NCBI RefSeq assembly: GCF_001500045.1
Contig: NZ_LQIX01000020.1
Span: 1-64,000, forward strand
Source: Mycobacterium sp. GA-1199
GTDB taxonomy: Bacteria > Actinomycetota > Actinomycetes > Mycobacteriales > Mycobacteriaceae
DNA: 64,000 nt
Direction: 5' to 3'
Shown: one piece after another, positions 8,700-17,141 of the stretch
Layout: the number at the start of each line of letters is the position of its first letter
Position numbering within the stretch: the stretch's first letter is position 1
Translations under genes and position numbers: made by a program
The notes under the pieces: model-generated
What the model saw: the letters and a program-made list of their open reading frames with translations, nothing else
Database searches by the model: none
Told to the model about the DNA's origin: nothing

Positions 8700-9730
8700 T
8701 GCCGAGGGACCGACTCGGCATGAAGGTTGCAGCCTTCACCGTTGTGATGCTGCTCGTCCTCGGCCTTCTCGTCATGACCTTCGGAAAGTTCCGGCTGGGC
8801 TCGACAGTGTCCTATCGTGCGGAGTTCGACTCGGTATCACGCCTGAAGCCCGGCCAAGACGTACGTGTCGCAGGCATCCCCGTCGGGTCCGTCACCGACA
8901 TCGCCATCAACGGCGACCATGTCGACGTCGAATTCGCGATCGACAAGACATACCGGATATACAGCTCGACCCGTGCCGCGATTCGATACGAAGACCTGGT
9001 CGGCAACCGCTACCTCGAAATCACCACTGGCTCAGGGGAACTGCGGCCGCTGACACCCGGCGATACCATTCCGCGCTCGAACACCGTGCCGGCAGTGGAC
9101 CTCGACGCTCTGCTTGGGGGTTTGCGCCCGGTCCTCAAAGGCCTCGACGCGAACAAGGTCAACGAGGTCAGCAACGCGATCATCGAACTACTCCAAGGCA
9201 ACGGCGGCACCCTGGCCAAAGTCCTGTCCGATACCGACTCCTTCACCCGAACACTGGCGGGACGCGACCAGTTGATCGGCGAAGTCATCGACAATCTCAA
9301 CACCGTACTCACGTCGATCGATGACAAAGGGGCACAGCTGGACACGAGTATCGATCAACTGCAGCAACTGACCACAACCCTATCGGAGGGTCGCGGCCCG
9401 ATTGCGGGGGCGATCCAGCCGCTCGCCTCCGCGCAGGCCGACCTCACCGATCTGTTGACCTCGTCGCGGCGTCCTCTGCAGGGGGTGATCGAAAATGCGC
9501 GCCCCCTGGCGACCGTTCTCGATGACCGGAAGGACGAGGTCAACGCCGTGATCGAACCCCTCGCCGAAAACTACCTGCGACTCAGCGCGCTCGGTCAATA
9601 CGGCGCCTTCTTCAACATCTTCTTCTGCGCGGTGAAACTCAAGATAAACGGTCCCGCGGGGAGCGACATCTTGATTCCGCTACTCGGGCCGACGGATTCG
9701 TCAAAGGGACGGTGCTCCGATGACGGTTGA
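8699..9730 (+). CDS. mceB: Mce-family protein, MceB type
   Basis: This 343-residue protein has a membrane anchor at about residues 9-27 (VAAFTVVMLLVLGLLV), then the MCE domain signatures LKPGQDVRVAGIPVGSV and YEDLVGNRYLEI, and a long coiled helical region. The start ATG 8699 overlaps the mceA stop as TGATG. The upstream open frame continues to 8360, but that part is a shadow of mceA. It is one subunit of the predicted lipid-transfer needle in the periplasm, and translation is coupled along the operon. Confidence 0.9.
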   Translation: MPRDRLGMKVAAFTVVMLLVLGLLVMTFGKFRLGSTVSYRAEFDSVSRLKPGQDVRVAGIPVGSVTDIAINGDHVDVEFAIDKTYRIYSSTRAAIRYEDLVGNRYLEITTGSGELRPLTPGDTIPRSNTVPAVDLDALLGGLRPVLKGLDANKVNEVSNAIIELLQGNGGTLAKVLSDTDSFTRTLAGRDQLIGEVIDNLNTVLTSIDDKGAQLDTSIDQLQQLTTTLSEGRGPIAGAIQPLASAQADLTDLLTSSRRPLQGVIENARPLATVLDDRKDEVNAVIEPLAENYLRLSALGQYGAFFNIFFCAVKLKINGPAGSDILIPLLGPTDSSKGRCSDDG

Positions 9731-10790
9731 GGAGCGGGGTCGCCGAAACCCCCTACGCACAGGCATTTTCGGAATCATTCTCGTCATCCTGCTGGTGCTC
9801 GTTTCATTCGGTTACTCAACACTGCCCTTCATGCCGCAGGGAAAGGTCTACACCGCTTACTTCGCCAACGCCGCCGGAGTCACCAGTGGCAGCGATGTGC
9901 AGATCTACGGTTACAACGTCGGCAAAGTGAGCTCCGTCGACCTCGACGTGAGCGCCCGCGCCGCAAAGGTGCTTTTCACCGTCGACCGCGATCTGCGTCT
10001 CGGCGACCAGACGCTGGTGGCGATCAAGACCGACACCGTTCTCGGCCAACGGATCCTGGCGGTCACCCCGGGTGGTGCAGGGTCGGTCGACACCGTGCCG
10101 CTCGGACGCACGACAACCCCGTACACCTTGCCCGACGCGTTACAGGATCTGGGAAACTCCGCAGCCGAGTTGGACACCGACACCTTCGAAACCGCGCTGC
10201 AAACTCTGACCGCCACGATGCGCGACGCCACCCCCCAACTGCGTAGCGCACTCGACGGCGTGGCCGCGCTTTCCCGCAGCATCAACGCCCGCGACGAGGA
10301 TCTCGCCGATTTACTGGCTCACGCGAAGTCGCTGTCGGCCATCCTGGCCACTCGTTCCCGTCAACTGAATCAGCTGATCACCGACGGTAACGCGCTGTTC
10401 GCCGAGCTGAGTGCACAGCGCACCGCGCTCGCCTCACTCGTCGCGGGAATCGGCGATGTGTCGCGGCAAATATCGGGGTTCGTCGCCGACAACCGTCGTG
10501 AATTCGGTCCCGCGCTGGCCAAGCTCAACCTCGTGCTCGAAAATCTGAACTCCCGCCGCGCCCATCTCGACGAGGCGCTCAAGCGGCTTCCTGCCTTCTC
10601 CACGACACTGGGTGAAGTTGTGGGGTCCGGCCCGGGCTTTTCCGTCAACGTCTGGGGTGTGCCGACTCCTGCCGTCGCCGGCGTGCTGTTGGACACCTAC
10701 TTCCAGCCGGGCAAGCTGCCCGACAGTCTGGCCGACATGCTCCGCGGATTCATTCGGGAGCGACTCGTGATCAGGCCGAAAACGCCATGA
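9720..10790 (+). CDS. mceC: Mce-family protein, MceC type
   Basis: This 356-residue protein has an N-terminal anchor (about residues 13-33), an MCE domain with SGSDVQIYGYNVGKVSSV and DTVLGQRILAVTP, and an extended helical region. It starts at ATG 9720, overlapping the end of mceB by 11 bp, and its stop overlaps the next start as ATGA. Membership is shown by domain order and operon position. It is expected to assemble with the other five Mce subunits. Confidence 0.9.
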   Translation: MTVEERGRRNPLRTGIFGIILVILLVLVSFGYSTLPFMPQGKVYTAYFANAAGVTSGSDVQIYGYNVGKVSSVDLDVSARAAKVLFTVDRDLRLGDQTLVAIKTDTVLGQRILAVTPGGAGSVDTVPLGRTTTPYTLPDALQDLGNSAAELDTDTFETALQTLTATMRDATPQLRSALDGVAALSRSINARDEDLADLLAHAKSLSAILATRSRQLNQLITDGNALFAELSAQRTALASLVAGIGDVSRQISGFVADNRREFGPALAKLNLVLENLNSRRAHLDEALKRLPAFSTTLGEVVGSGPGFSVNVWGVPTPAVAGVLLDTYFQPGKLPDSLADMLRGFIRERLVIRPKTP

Positions 10791-12118
10791 CTGCGCTCGG
10801 ACTCGCCCACCCCCGACGATGGCCCCGGGCTGTGCTCGCCGCAGTGCTGACCGTGACACTCATCGCAGGGGTGTACACAGTATGGCCGCGCGCGCAGCAG
10901 CGGAGCATCACGGGTTTGTTCTCCTCGGCGGTGGGACTGTACGTCGGCGACGAAGTGAAGGTTGCCGGAGTCACCATCGGTCGGATCACCGGAATCGAAC
11001 CAGGCCCAGAGCACACCAGGGTGGCGATGAGTGTCGAGGCGGGAGTCCCCATTCCGGCCGATGCCACCGCACTGATTGTTTCGCCGAATCTGGTCTCCGC
11101 TCGGTTCGTGGAATTCGCGCCGATCTACGACGGCGGCCCGACGCTGTCCGACAACGCAGTCGTTGGGCTCGATCGGACCGCGGTACCGATCGAATGGGAT
11201 CAGGTCAAAGACGAACTGACCAAGTTGTCCGCGCAGCTTGGACCCAGACCAGGCTCGGCGCAGGGGCCACTGAGCGAGTTGATCAACCAAGCCGCAGACA
11301 CTTTCGACGGTTCCGGTGAGTCATTCAGAAGTGCAGTCCGTGAACTATCGCAAGTGGCAGGGCGTCTCGGCGATTCGCGTGCCGACATCTTCGACACCGT
11401 GAAGAACCTGCACATCGTGGTGAACGCCCTGGCGGAGAGCAACGAACAGATCGTGGCGTTCACATCTCACGTCGCGTCGGTGTCTCAAGTGCTCGCGGAC
11501 AGTTCCCTCGACATCGATCAGGCGCTGGCCTCTCTGAACAATGCACTCTCCGACGTCCGGGGCCTGCTCAGTGACAACAACGACGCATTGATCGGCCAGA
11601 TCGACCGACTCGCCGACTTCACCAGCCTGCTGAACGAACGCAGCGACGATATCGAACAAGTTCTGCACCTGGCGCCGACGGCGCTGGCCAACTTCTACAA
11701 CATCTACAATCCGGCCCAGGCGTCGTTGGCGGGAATCGTGACGTTGCCCAATTTCGGAAACCCGGTACAACTGATGTGCGCGGGAATGTTCGAGACCGCC
11801 GAGACACCAGAGAATTACAAGCGCGCGGAGATCTGCCGTCAGCGGATGGCGCCGGTGGTCAAGCGGCTCCAGATGAACTATCCGCCGTTCCTGTTTCGCC
11901 CGATAACCAGCATCACGGCGTACAAGGGGCAGATCATCTATGACACACCGCAGACGGAAGCCAAAGCGCAGACGCCGATTGCACAACTGCAATGGCACCC
12001 GCTGCCCGGGGTGACTCCACCCTCGATACCGCCCGACGCCGATCTGAGTTCGCTCATGGTGCCGGACGCACCAACCGCGCCCCACCAGCCCGACGGACAG
12101 GCGGGAGCCGGCAGATGA
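10787..12118 (+). CDS. mceD: Mce-family protein, MceD type
   Basis: This 443-residue protein has an anchor at about residues 13-30 (AVLAAVLTVTLIAGVYT), an MCE domain with YVGDEVKVAGVTIGRI and SPNLVSARFVEF, a long helical part, and a proline-rich C-terminus. Such a tail is typical of MceD. The start ATG 10787 overlaps the mceC stop. The lower-case MCE core with VAGV-I-G-I is well conserved. It is predicted to be in the cell envelope. Confidence 0.9.
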   Translation: MTALGLAHPRRWPRAVLAAVLTVTLIAGVYTVWPRAQQRSITGLFSSAVGLYVGDEVKVAGVTIGRITGIEPGPEHTRVAMSVEAGVPIPADATALIVSPNLVSARFVEFAPIYDGGPTLSDNAVVGLDRTAVPIEWDQVKDELTKLSAQLGPRPGSAQGPLSELINQAADTFDGSGESFRSAVRELSQVAGRLGDSRADIFDTVKNLHIVVNALAESNEQIVAFTSHVASVSQVLADSSLDIDQALASLNNALSDVRGLLSDNNDALIGQIDRLADFTSLLNERSDDIEQVLHLAPTALANFYNIYNPAQASLAGIVTLPNFGNPVQLMCAGMFETAETPENYKRAEICRQRMAPVVKRLQMNYPPFLFRPITSITAYKGQIIYDTPQTEAKAQTPIAQLQWHPLPGVTPPSIPPDADLSSLMVPDAPTAPHQPDGQAGAGR

Positions 12119-13305
12119 CCAACCGACACCTCCACAGATGGGCGCGGCGAGCGACGGCGATCGGGTCACTCGCGGTGGTGGTCTCGGCATGCCAATTCAA
12201 TGGGTTGAACTCATTGAACATGCCCGGCACCGCGGGCCATGGCGACGGTTCGTTCACCGTATCGGTCGAGCTACCCGATATTTCGTCGCTGCCACAGAAT
12301 TCCCCCGTCAAGGTGGACGACGTGACCGTCGGCAGTGTGTCAGGTATCAAGCCCGTGCAGCGTGACGACGGCACGTTCTATGCGCTGGTGCAGCTGTCCC
12401 TCGACGGCTCGGTGCATCTGCCCGCCAACGCCACTGCGACCGTCGGTCAAACATCTCTGCTGGGTTCGCGGCATTTGGAACTGGCCGAACCCGTCGCCGA
12501 ACGACCCATCGGCTCCCTGGGCCCGAATTCCCGGATCGGCATTGAAAACACCGGCAATTATCCGAGCACCGAGGATGTGCTGTCGTCCCTGGCCATCGTC
12601 GTCAACAACGGTAACCTCGGTGTGCTGCAGGATATTACGGATGAGACGTACGCTGCCATTGCCGGGCGCGCCGGTCGGTTCGCCGCGTTCCTGCCCAGAC
12701 TCGCCGAATTGGCCGCAGGTTTGAATGCTCAGGCACGCGACATCGCAACGGCGATGGAGAAGGTCGATCGCCTAGCAGGTCGACTCGCCGCTGGTAGGGA
12801 CAGGATCGAGCGCGCACTGGCGACGCTCCCGTCGGCCGCGCGCGTACTCAACGACAACGGCCACCGCATCGTTGATGCCTTTGCGGCTCTGAAGCGGCTC
12901 GCTGACGTCTCCGCCCCCCTCTTGGCCCAGACGAAAGCGGACTTCGCCGCTGATCTCGTCCACGCTTATGCCTTGGTCAAGGCTCTCAGCGACAACGCCG
13001 AAACGCTCGTCGACGCGTTGCCGATCCTGCCTGCGTTTCCGATACCGCTCAACGAGGGACTGCCGCGGGCAGTCAGGGGCGACTTCCTCAACGTCTTCGC
13101 CACGTTTGACCTCACGGTGCGGCGGATGGGTGAGAATTTCTTCACGACAAGCACTCTCGATCCCAACATGAAACGTCTTTCTGAAGTCGTCTCCGTCCCC
13201 GATTACCTCGTCGGAGCGACATCGTCGTTGTCCGGGCAGGCTGCCGATCCGTTCAAGATCCCGCCCCTCAATCCACCCGATCCCCAGTCTGCAGGCCAAC
13301 CCTGA
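12115..13305 (+). CDS. mceE: Mce-family lipoprotein, MceE type
   Basis: This 396-residue lipoprotein has a signal peptide ending in the lipobox VSAC with the lipidated Cys near residue 26. The MCE domain follows (NSPVKVDDVTVGSVSGI, and TSLLGSRHLELAEP). The lipobox identifies the E position, equivalent to the LprK/LprN proteins of other mce operons. Start ATG 12115 overlaps the mceD stop (ATGA); the longer open frame from 11992 is mceD shadow. The mature protein would be anchored to the outer face of the plasma membrane. Confidence 0.9.
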   Translation: MTNRHLHRWARRATAIGSLAVVVSACQFNGLNSLNMPGTAGHGDGSFTVSVELPDISSLPQNSPVKVDDVTVGSVSGIKPVQRDDGTFYALVQLSLDGSVHLPANATATVGQTSLLGSRHLELAEPVAERPIGSLGPNSRIGIENTGNYPSTEDVLSSLAIVVNNGNLGVLQDITDETYAAIAGRAGRFAAFLPRLAELAAGLNAQARDIATAMEKVDRLAGRLAAGRDRIERALATLPSAARVLNDNGHRIVDAFAALKRLADVSAPLLAQTKADFAADLVHAYALVKALSDNAETLVDALPILPAFPIPLNEGLPRAVRGDFLNVFATFDLTVRRMGENFFTTSTLDPNMKRLSEVVSVPDYLVGATSSLSGQAADPFKIPPLNPPDPQSAGQP

Positions 13306-15023
13306 TGCTCACTCCCCTCGTCCGCCTGCAACTGACCATCTTCTCTCTGGTCGCGCTCGTCAGTGTGTTCGTGATCGCGGTGTTCTACGTGCAGTTGCCG
13401 AAGGCTTTCGGCCTCGGAACCTACACCGTGACGGCCAATTTCGTGGCCAGTGGCGGTCTGTATACGAATGCGAACGTCGCCTACCGCGGGACGACCATCG
13501 GCAAGGTCACATCGGTCTCGCTGACCCACGACAACGATGTCCTGGTCGAGATGCGGATCGACGACGCCATGAAGGTTCCCGACGACGTCGACGCCTACGT
13601 CAAGAGTGTCTCGGCCATCGGCGAGCTGTACGTCGATCTGGTGCCGCCGCCGAATGCGTCGACGGATTTCCTGGGTGACGATGGGCACATCGACCGCGAC
13701 CGCACGCACATCAGCGGCGACATCGCCGGCCTGCTGCGCGAGGCGCAAAGCCTGGTCGATTCGCTTGATCGAAGCCGGTTGCGGGACGTATTGAGGGAGG
13801 CATTCACAGCTTTCGACGGGTCGGGTCCGGAGCTCGCGCGGCTCATCGAATCGTCACGGTCGCTGATCGAAGAAGCCGACAACACGTCCAGTGAGACAAT
13901 TGAGCTCCTCGAACAATCTCAACCGCTGCTCGACGCCCAACGTGCGTCCGGGCAGAACATCAGATCGGTGGCAGATGGCTTGGCACGCCTCACGACTCAT
14001 CTTCGCGAAGCCGACCCAGAGATACGCGCCGTTCTGCAGTCGGCTCCCGGCGCCACCGACGAAGCAACTGCCCTCTTCGAAGGTATCCGTCCCACGTTTC
14101 CGGTGCTGGCCGCGAACCTCGCCAACGCCGGCCGTGTCGGCGTCATCTATCACAAGTCGATCGAACAGGTTCTGGTGATCATGCCTGCCCTTGCCGCGGC
14201 AGTCATCACGATCGCCAATCAGTACCCGGCGGACGAAGGCGCCAAGGCGGACTTCAAGCTGAATTTCGGTGATCCGCCGCCGTGTATCACCGGGTTCGTG
14301 CCTCCGGCCGAAATACGCTCACCCGCCGACACCACGCTTCGCGACGTCCCCAAAGACATGTACTGCAAGGTCCCGCACAACGATCCGACAGTCGTTCGCG
14401 GCGCACGCAACTATCCCTGCCAGGAATTCCCCGGCAAACGGGCGCCGACGGTGCAGCTCTGCCGCGATCCGCGGGGGTATTTGCCGGTCGGAAGCAACCC
14501 ATGGCGTGGACCGCCGGTGCCGGTGGGAACACCGGTGACCGATCCGCGAATGACTCTGCCGCAGAACAAGTATCCGTACATCCCGCCGCAAGCGGACTAC
14601 GATCCCGGGCCACCTGCCGTGCAGCTTCCGCCAGGTGTGCCGCCCGGCCCGGGGCCGGCACTGACCGCGCCGTATCCGACGCAGGTCCCGCCGGTGACCC
14701 CCGGACCACCTCCACCGCCTCTACCATTTCAGCCGCCGCCCGACCAGGTGATCCCGCCATACGTCCGGCCGTCGGCGCCACCCGCTCCTGTAGCTCCAAA
14801 CCCCACAGCGCCGCCTGCTCCCAGCAACGACCCGTTACCGGCTGAAGCCGGATCGGCGGGAGCAACCCAACCACAGGCGGGCGCCGCCGTGACGACCTAC
14901 GATCCGACGACCGGTAAGTTTCTCGACCCGTACGCCGGAATCAGCCTCTACGCCAGTGGCTTAGCTAAGAGGGCCATAGCCGAGAATTGGGTGGACCTCA
15001 TGACCTATCCCCGCCTCACTTGA
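13305..15023 (+). CDS. mceF: Mce-family protein, MceF type
   Basis: This 572-residue last Mce subunit has a membrane anchor (about residues 9-30), an MCE domain with TNANVAYRGTTIGKVTSV and SAIGELYVDLVPP, a helical stretch, and a long proline-rich tail (about residues 420-520, many PPP runs). It ends with an AVTTYDPTTGKFLDPYAG segment typical of MceF. The start ATG 13305 shares a base with the mceE stop. It ends the operon; no mas/mam accessory genes follow. Confidence 0.9.
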   Translation: MLTPLVRLQLTIFSLVALVSVFVIAVFYVQLPKAFGLGTYTVTANFVASGGLYTNANVAYRGTTIGKVTSVSLTHDNDVLVEMRIDDAMKVPDDVDAYVKSVSAIGELYVDLVPPPNASTDFLGDDGHIDRDRTHISGDIAGLLREAQSLVDSLDRSRLRDVLREAFTAFDGSGPELARLIESSRSLIEEADNTSSETIELLEQSQPLLDAQRASGQNIRSVADGLARLTTHLREADPEIRAVLQSAPGATDEATALFEGIRPTFPVLAANLANAGRVGVIYHKSIEQVLVIMPALAAAVITIANQYPADEGAKADFKLNFGDPPPCITGFVPPAEIRSPADTTLRDVPKDMYCKVPHNDPTVVRGARNYPCQEFPGKRAPTVQLCRDPRGYLPVGSNPWRGPPVPVGTPVTDPRMTLPQNKYPYIPPQADYDPGPPAVQLPPGVPPGPGPALTAPYPTQVPPVTPGPPPPPLPFQPPPDQVIPPYVRPSAPPAPVAPNPTAPPAPSNDPLPAEAGSAGATQPQAGAAVTTYDPTTGKFLDPYAGISLYASGLAKRAIAENWVDLMTYPRLT

Positions 15024-15039
15024 CGTCAGCGAGACCCCA

Positions 15040-15432
15040 TCAGTCGACGTCGATGAGAAGGTGGGTGAGCCGAAGCTCCGCGATACGCCACACTCCGTCG
15101 CGTCGCACCTATCGGTCATGGTAGTGACCGTAGGCAGTCGACCCCGTCCCGTTGTTCCACTTCACTGGCTCTTGAGCCGCCCAGATCACGCGGGCCCCAT
15201 CCCCGTCGAGGTGAAACTCCGGGCTGTGCACCTGATGGACCGTGACCGCATCTTTCACAGACGTCTGCACTGCTTCGAGCGTGGCGCCGCGTCCGACGAT
15301 CGGCGGCACGTCATCGCCGCCGCCCAAATCGAACACGATGTCGTCGATCATCAGCTCAGCCAATCCGGCCCAGTCCTTGGTGTCCATCAGCCGGCAGTAT
15401 CTCGATCTGGCCTGCTCCAGCTCGAAACACGT
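15040..15432 (-). pseudogene. NTF2-like protein pseudogene with in-frame amber codon
   Basis: The minus strand reads an NTF2/SnoaL-like protein: YCRLMDTKDWAGLAELM, then DVVFDLGGG-type sequence, HSPEFHLDGDGARVIWAAQ, and GHYHDR. After GHYHDR comes TAG (15109-15111), where family members normally have Tyr. The same frame then continues fluently with VRRDGVWRIAELRLTHLLIDVD to a TGA at 15040-15042. The 5' end is also broken: an in-frame TAG lies at 15433-15435, and no start codon precedes ATG 15387, so about 15-25 N-terminal residues are lost. One substitution would restore the C-terminus. It lies 16 bp downstream of mceF on the opposite strand. Confidence 0.7.
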
Positions 15433-15519
15433 CTATAGGTCGATGTGCAAAGTGGCACCTCTACGTTGACGAGAACATGCCTGAGGGCAGTCGAAGCACG
15501 CGTGGGATCTTCTGCTCTC

Positions 15520-16698
15520 CTACAGCGTCCGTCGCAGCAGCATGGTTGTCGTTCCACTGTTGGCAGCCCCGACCCCCACCGCTGCCAGTGATACGTCGTC
15601 AACCTGCCGGCCGCTTGCCTCGGCCCGGATCTGCAAACACGCCTCGTGCAGGTGACCGAACCCGTGCAGCCGTCCTCCGGACAATTGGCCGCCCGCAGTG
15701 TTGATCGGCAGGTCACCGCCGAGCGAGATGCGTGCCGGGTCGGCAATGAAGTCGCCGGATTCGCCCACCTTGCAGAAGCCGAAATCTTCCAACCAGCACA
15801 GCACGAATACGCTGAACCCGTCGTACAGCGAGGCGTAATCAACGTCGAACACGGTGAAATCCGTTCGGTCCCAGATGGTCGACCAACGCGAGCTGATCCG
15901 GGTGATGTCCTCGCCGCCCTCCCAGGTGAAGCGGTCGTGATGAGCGCAGTCCAGCGACTCGACCGTGACCGCGGGGTGGTCCAGTGCTCGAGCGTGCTCG
16001 GCCCGCGAGATGACGAAGGCGGTCGCTCCGTCGCAGGCGATGTCGCAGTCGTACATGCACAGCGGCTCCGACACCATCCGCGCATTCAGGTAGGTATCGA
16101 GATCGAGCTGATCGGTGTATATCGCCGACGGGTTTCGTTGCGCATTGGCGCGCTGGACAATCGCAATCGATGCGAGCTGTTCGCGCGTGAGGCCGTATCG
16201 AATCATCCTGGCGCGCATTTGCATTGCAGCCAGATTGGCCGCGGTGGCGCCGTAGGGCAGCTGCCAGGCCATCATCCCGCTCGGCCGACCACCCCGCGCC
16301 CCGTAGCCCTGCCGTCGGCCCGCACCCTGGGCGGTGCCCTCCCAGATGCTGCGCCAGCACAGCACATGGTTGGCCATGCCACCGGCGACGGCGAGCATCG
16401 CATCGACCACGGCGCCCAGCTGACCGGGAGACTCCACCCCTCCGGCTACCCAATTCGGCTTGACGCCGAGCGCGTCGTGAATGTCGCGCAGCGACGCCCC
16501 CGAGAACCCCGGACCGGCCTGGGACGCACCCGGATACGTCGTCAACCCGTCGATGTCGGCGAGGGTGAGTCCTGCATCTGCGACGGCGGCCAGGCACGCG
16601 TCGGCGGTGAGTTGCAGGGCGTCTCGGCCCAGCCGCCGACCGATCTCGGATTGGCCGACCCCACTGATGACGACCTTGTCGGCAAGCGGTGAACCCAT
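15520..16698 (-). CDS. thiolase-like (lipid-transfer/SCP-x type) protein, probable retro-aldolase subunit
   Basis: This 392-residue thiolase-fold protein lacks the usual nucleophilic Cys: the equivalent loop reads GVESPGQLGA. It keeps DYASLYDGFSVF near the C-terminal third and GGRLHGFGHLHEA. Proteins of this type, such as Ltp2, pair with a DUF35 partner and catalyse retro-aldol cleavage of CoA-activated side chains rather than thiolysis. Its start overlaps the stop of the DUF35 gene as ATGA, which supports a complex. It is probably the last gene of a leftward operon with the Rieske oxygenase and SDR. The family is clear; the substrate is inferred to be a branched beta-hydroxyacyl-CoA. Confidence 0.82.
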   Translation of the reverse strand: MGSPLADKVVISGVGQSEIGRRLGRDALQLTADACLAAVADAGLTLADIDGLTTYPGASQAGPGFSGASLRDIHDALGVKPNWVAGGVESPGQLGAVVDAMLAVAGGMANHVLCWRSIWEGTAQGAGRRQGYGARGGRPSGMMAWQLPYGATAANLAAMQMRARMIRYGLTREQLASIAIVQRANAQRNPSAIYTDQLDLDTYLNARMVSEPLCMYDCDIACDGATAFVISRAEHARALDHPAVTVESLDCAHHDRFTWEGGEDITRISSRWSTIWDRTDFTVFDVDYASLYDGFSVFVLCWLEDFGFCKVGESGDFIADPARISLGGDLPINTAGGQLSGGRLHGFGHLHEACLQIRAEASGRQVDDVSLAAVGVGAANSGTTTMLLRRTL

Positions 16699-17141
16699 CA
16701 GAGGTCCGGTTCGAACATCGGGATGAACACCTCGTCGTCGCCGTCGGTGTGCCGTTGGAACGTGACGTGCACCGGCAGTCCGACAGTGACGTCTTCCGGC
16801 CGCACGTTCACGATGTTCGTCAGCACCCGAACGCGACTGTCCTCAACCGGATTCACGAACGCCACCAGGTAGGGCGGCGCGAAACCCGGGAAGAACGGAT
16901 GCTCGTTGACCGTCCACGTTTCGACGCTTCCCCGGCCGCTGAGCGTCGCGTACTCGAGAACGCCGTGATCGTGCGGGCAACGCAGGGCCGGCGGATGGAC
17001 CAGACGCTCGCAGTCGAGGCAGCGTTGCAGCCGCCACGTGCCGTCGGCGCCGCCCGTCCAATACGGCCGGTTCAGCTCGGTGAGCAGCGGCACCGGCCGC
17101 TGCTGTATCGCGTCATTCATCACCGTCGCCCCGGCACTCAC
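16698..17141 (-). CDS. DUF35 Zn-ribbon/OB-fold protein
   Basis: This 147-residue protein has a rubredoxin-like ribbon (Cys41, Cys44, Cys55) and an OB fold (GSVETWTVNEHPFFPGF, then PYLVAFVNP). The fourth ligand position is Asp58 instead of Cys (CPHD), so zinc binding may be altered. It is the expected partner of the overlapping thiolase-like gene; DUF35 subunits in ChsH2-Ltp2 systems bridge hydratase and aldolase. It starts with GTG 17141, overlapping the Rieske stop as GTGA. ATG 17120 is an alternative start. Confidence 0.82.
   Translation of the reverse strand: MSAGATVMNDAIQQRPVPLLTELNRPYWTGGADGTWRLQRCLDCERLVHPPALRCPHDHGVLEYATLSGRGSVETWTVNEHPFFPGFAPPYLVAFVNPVEDSRVRVLTNIVNVRPEDVTVGLPVHVTFQRHTDGDDEVFIPMFEPDL

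Noticed and set aside
12772..13299. Long minus-strand frames opposite the mce genes
   Set aside because: They are shadows of well-supported overlapping mce genes; none has a family signature.
14600..14880. Proline-rich repeat at the mceF 3' end considered as a separate repeat element
   Set aside because: It is the normal proline-rich tail of MceF and stays in frame.
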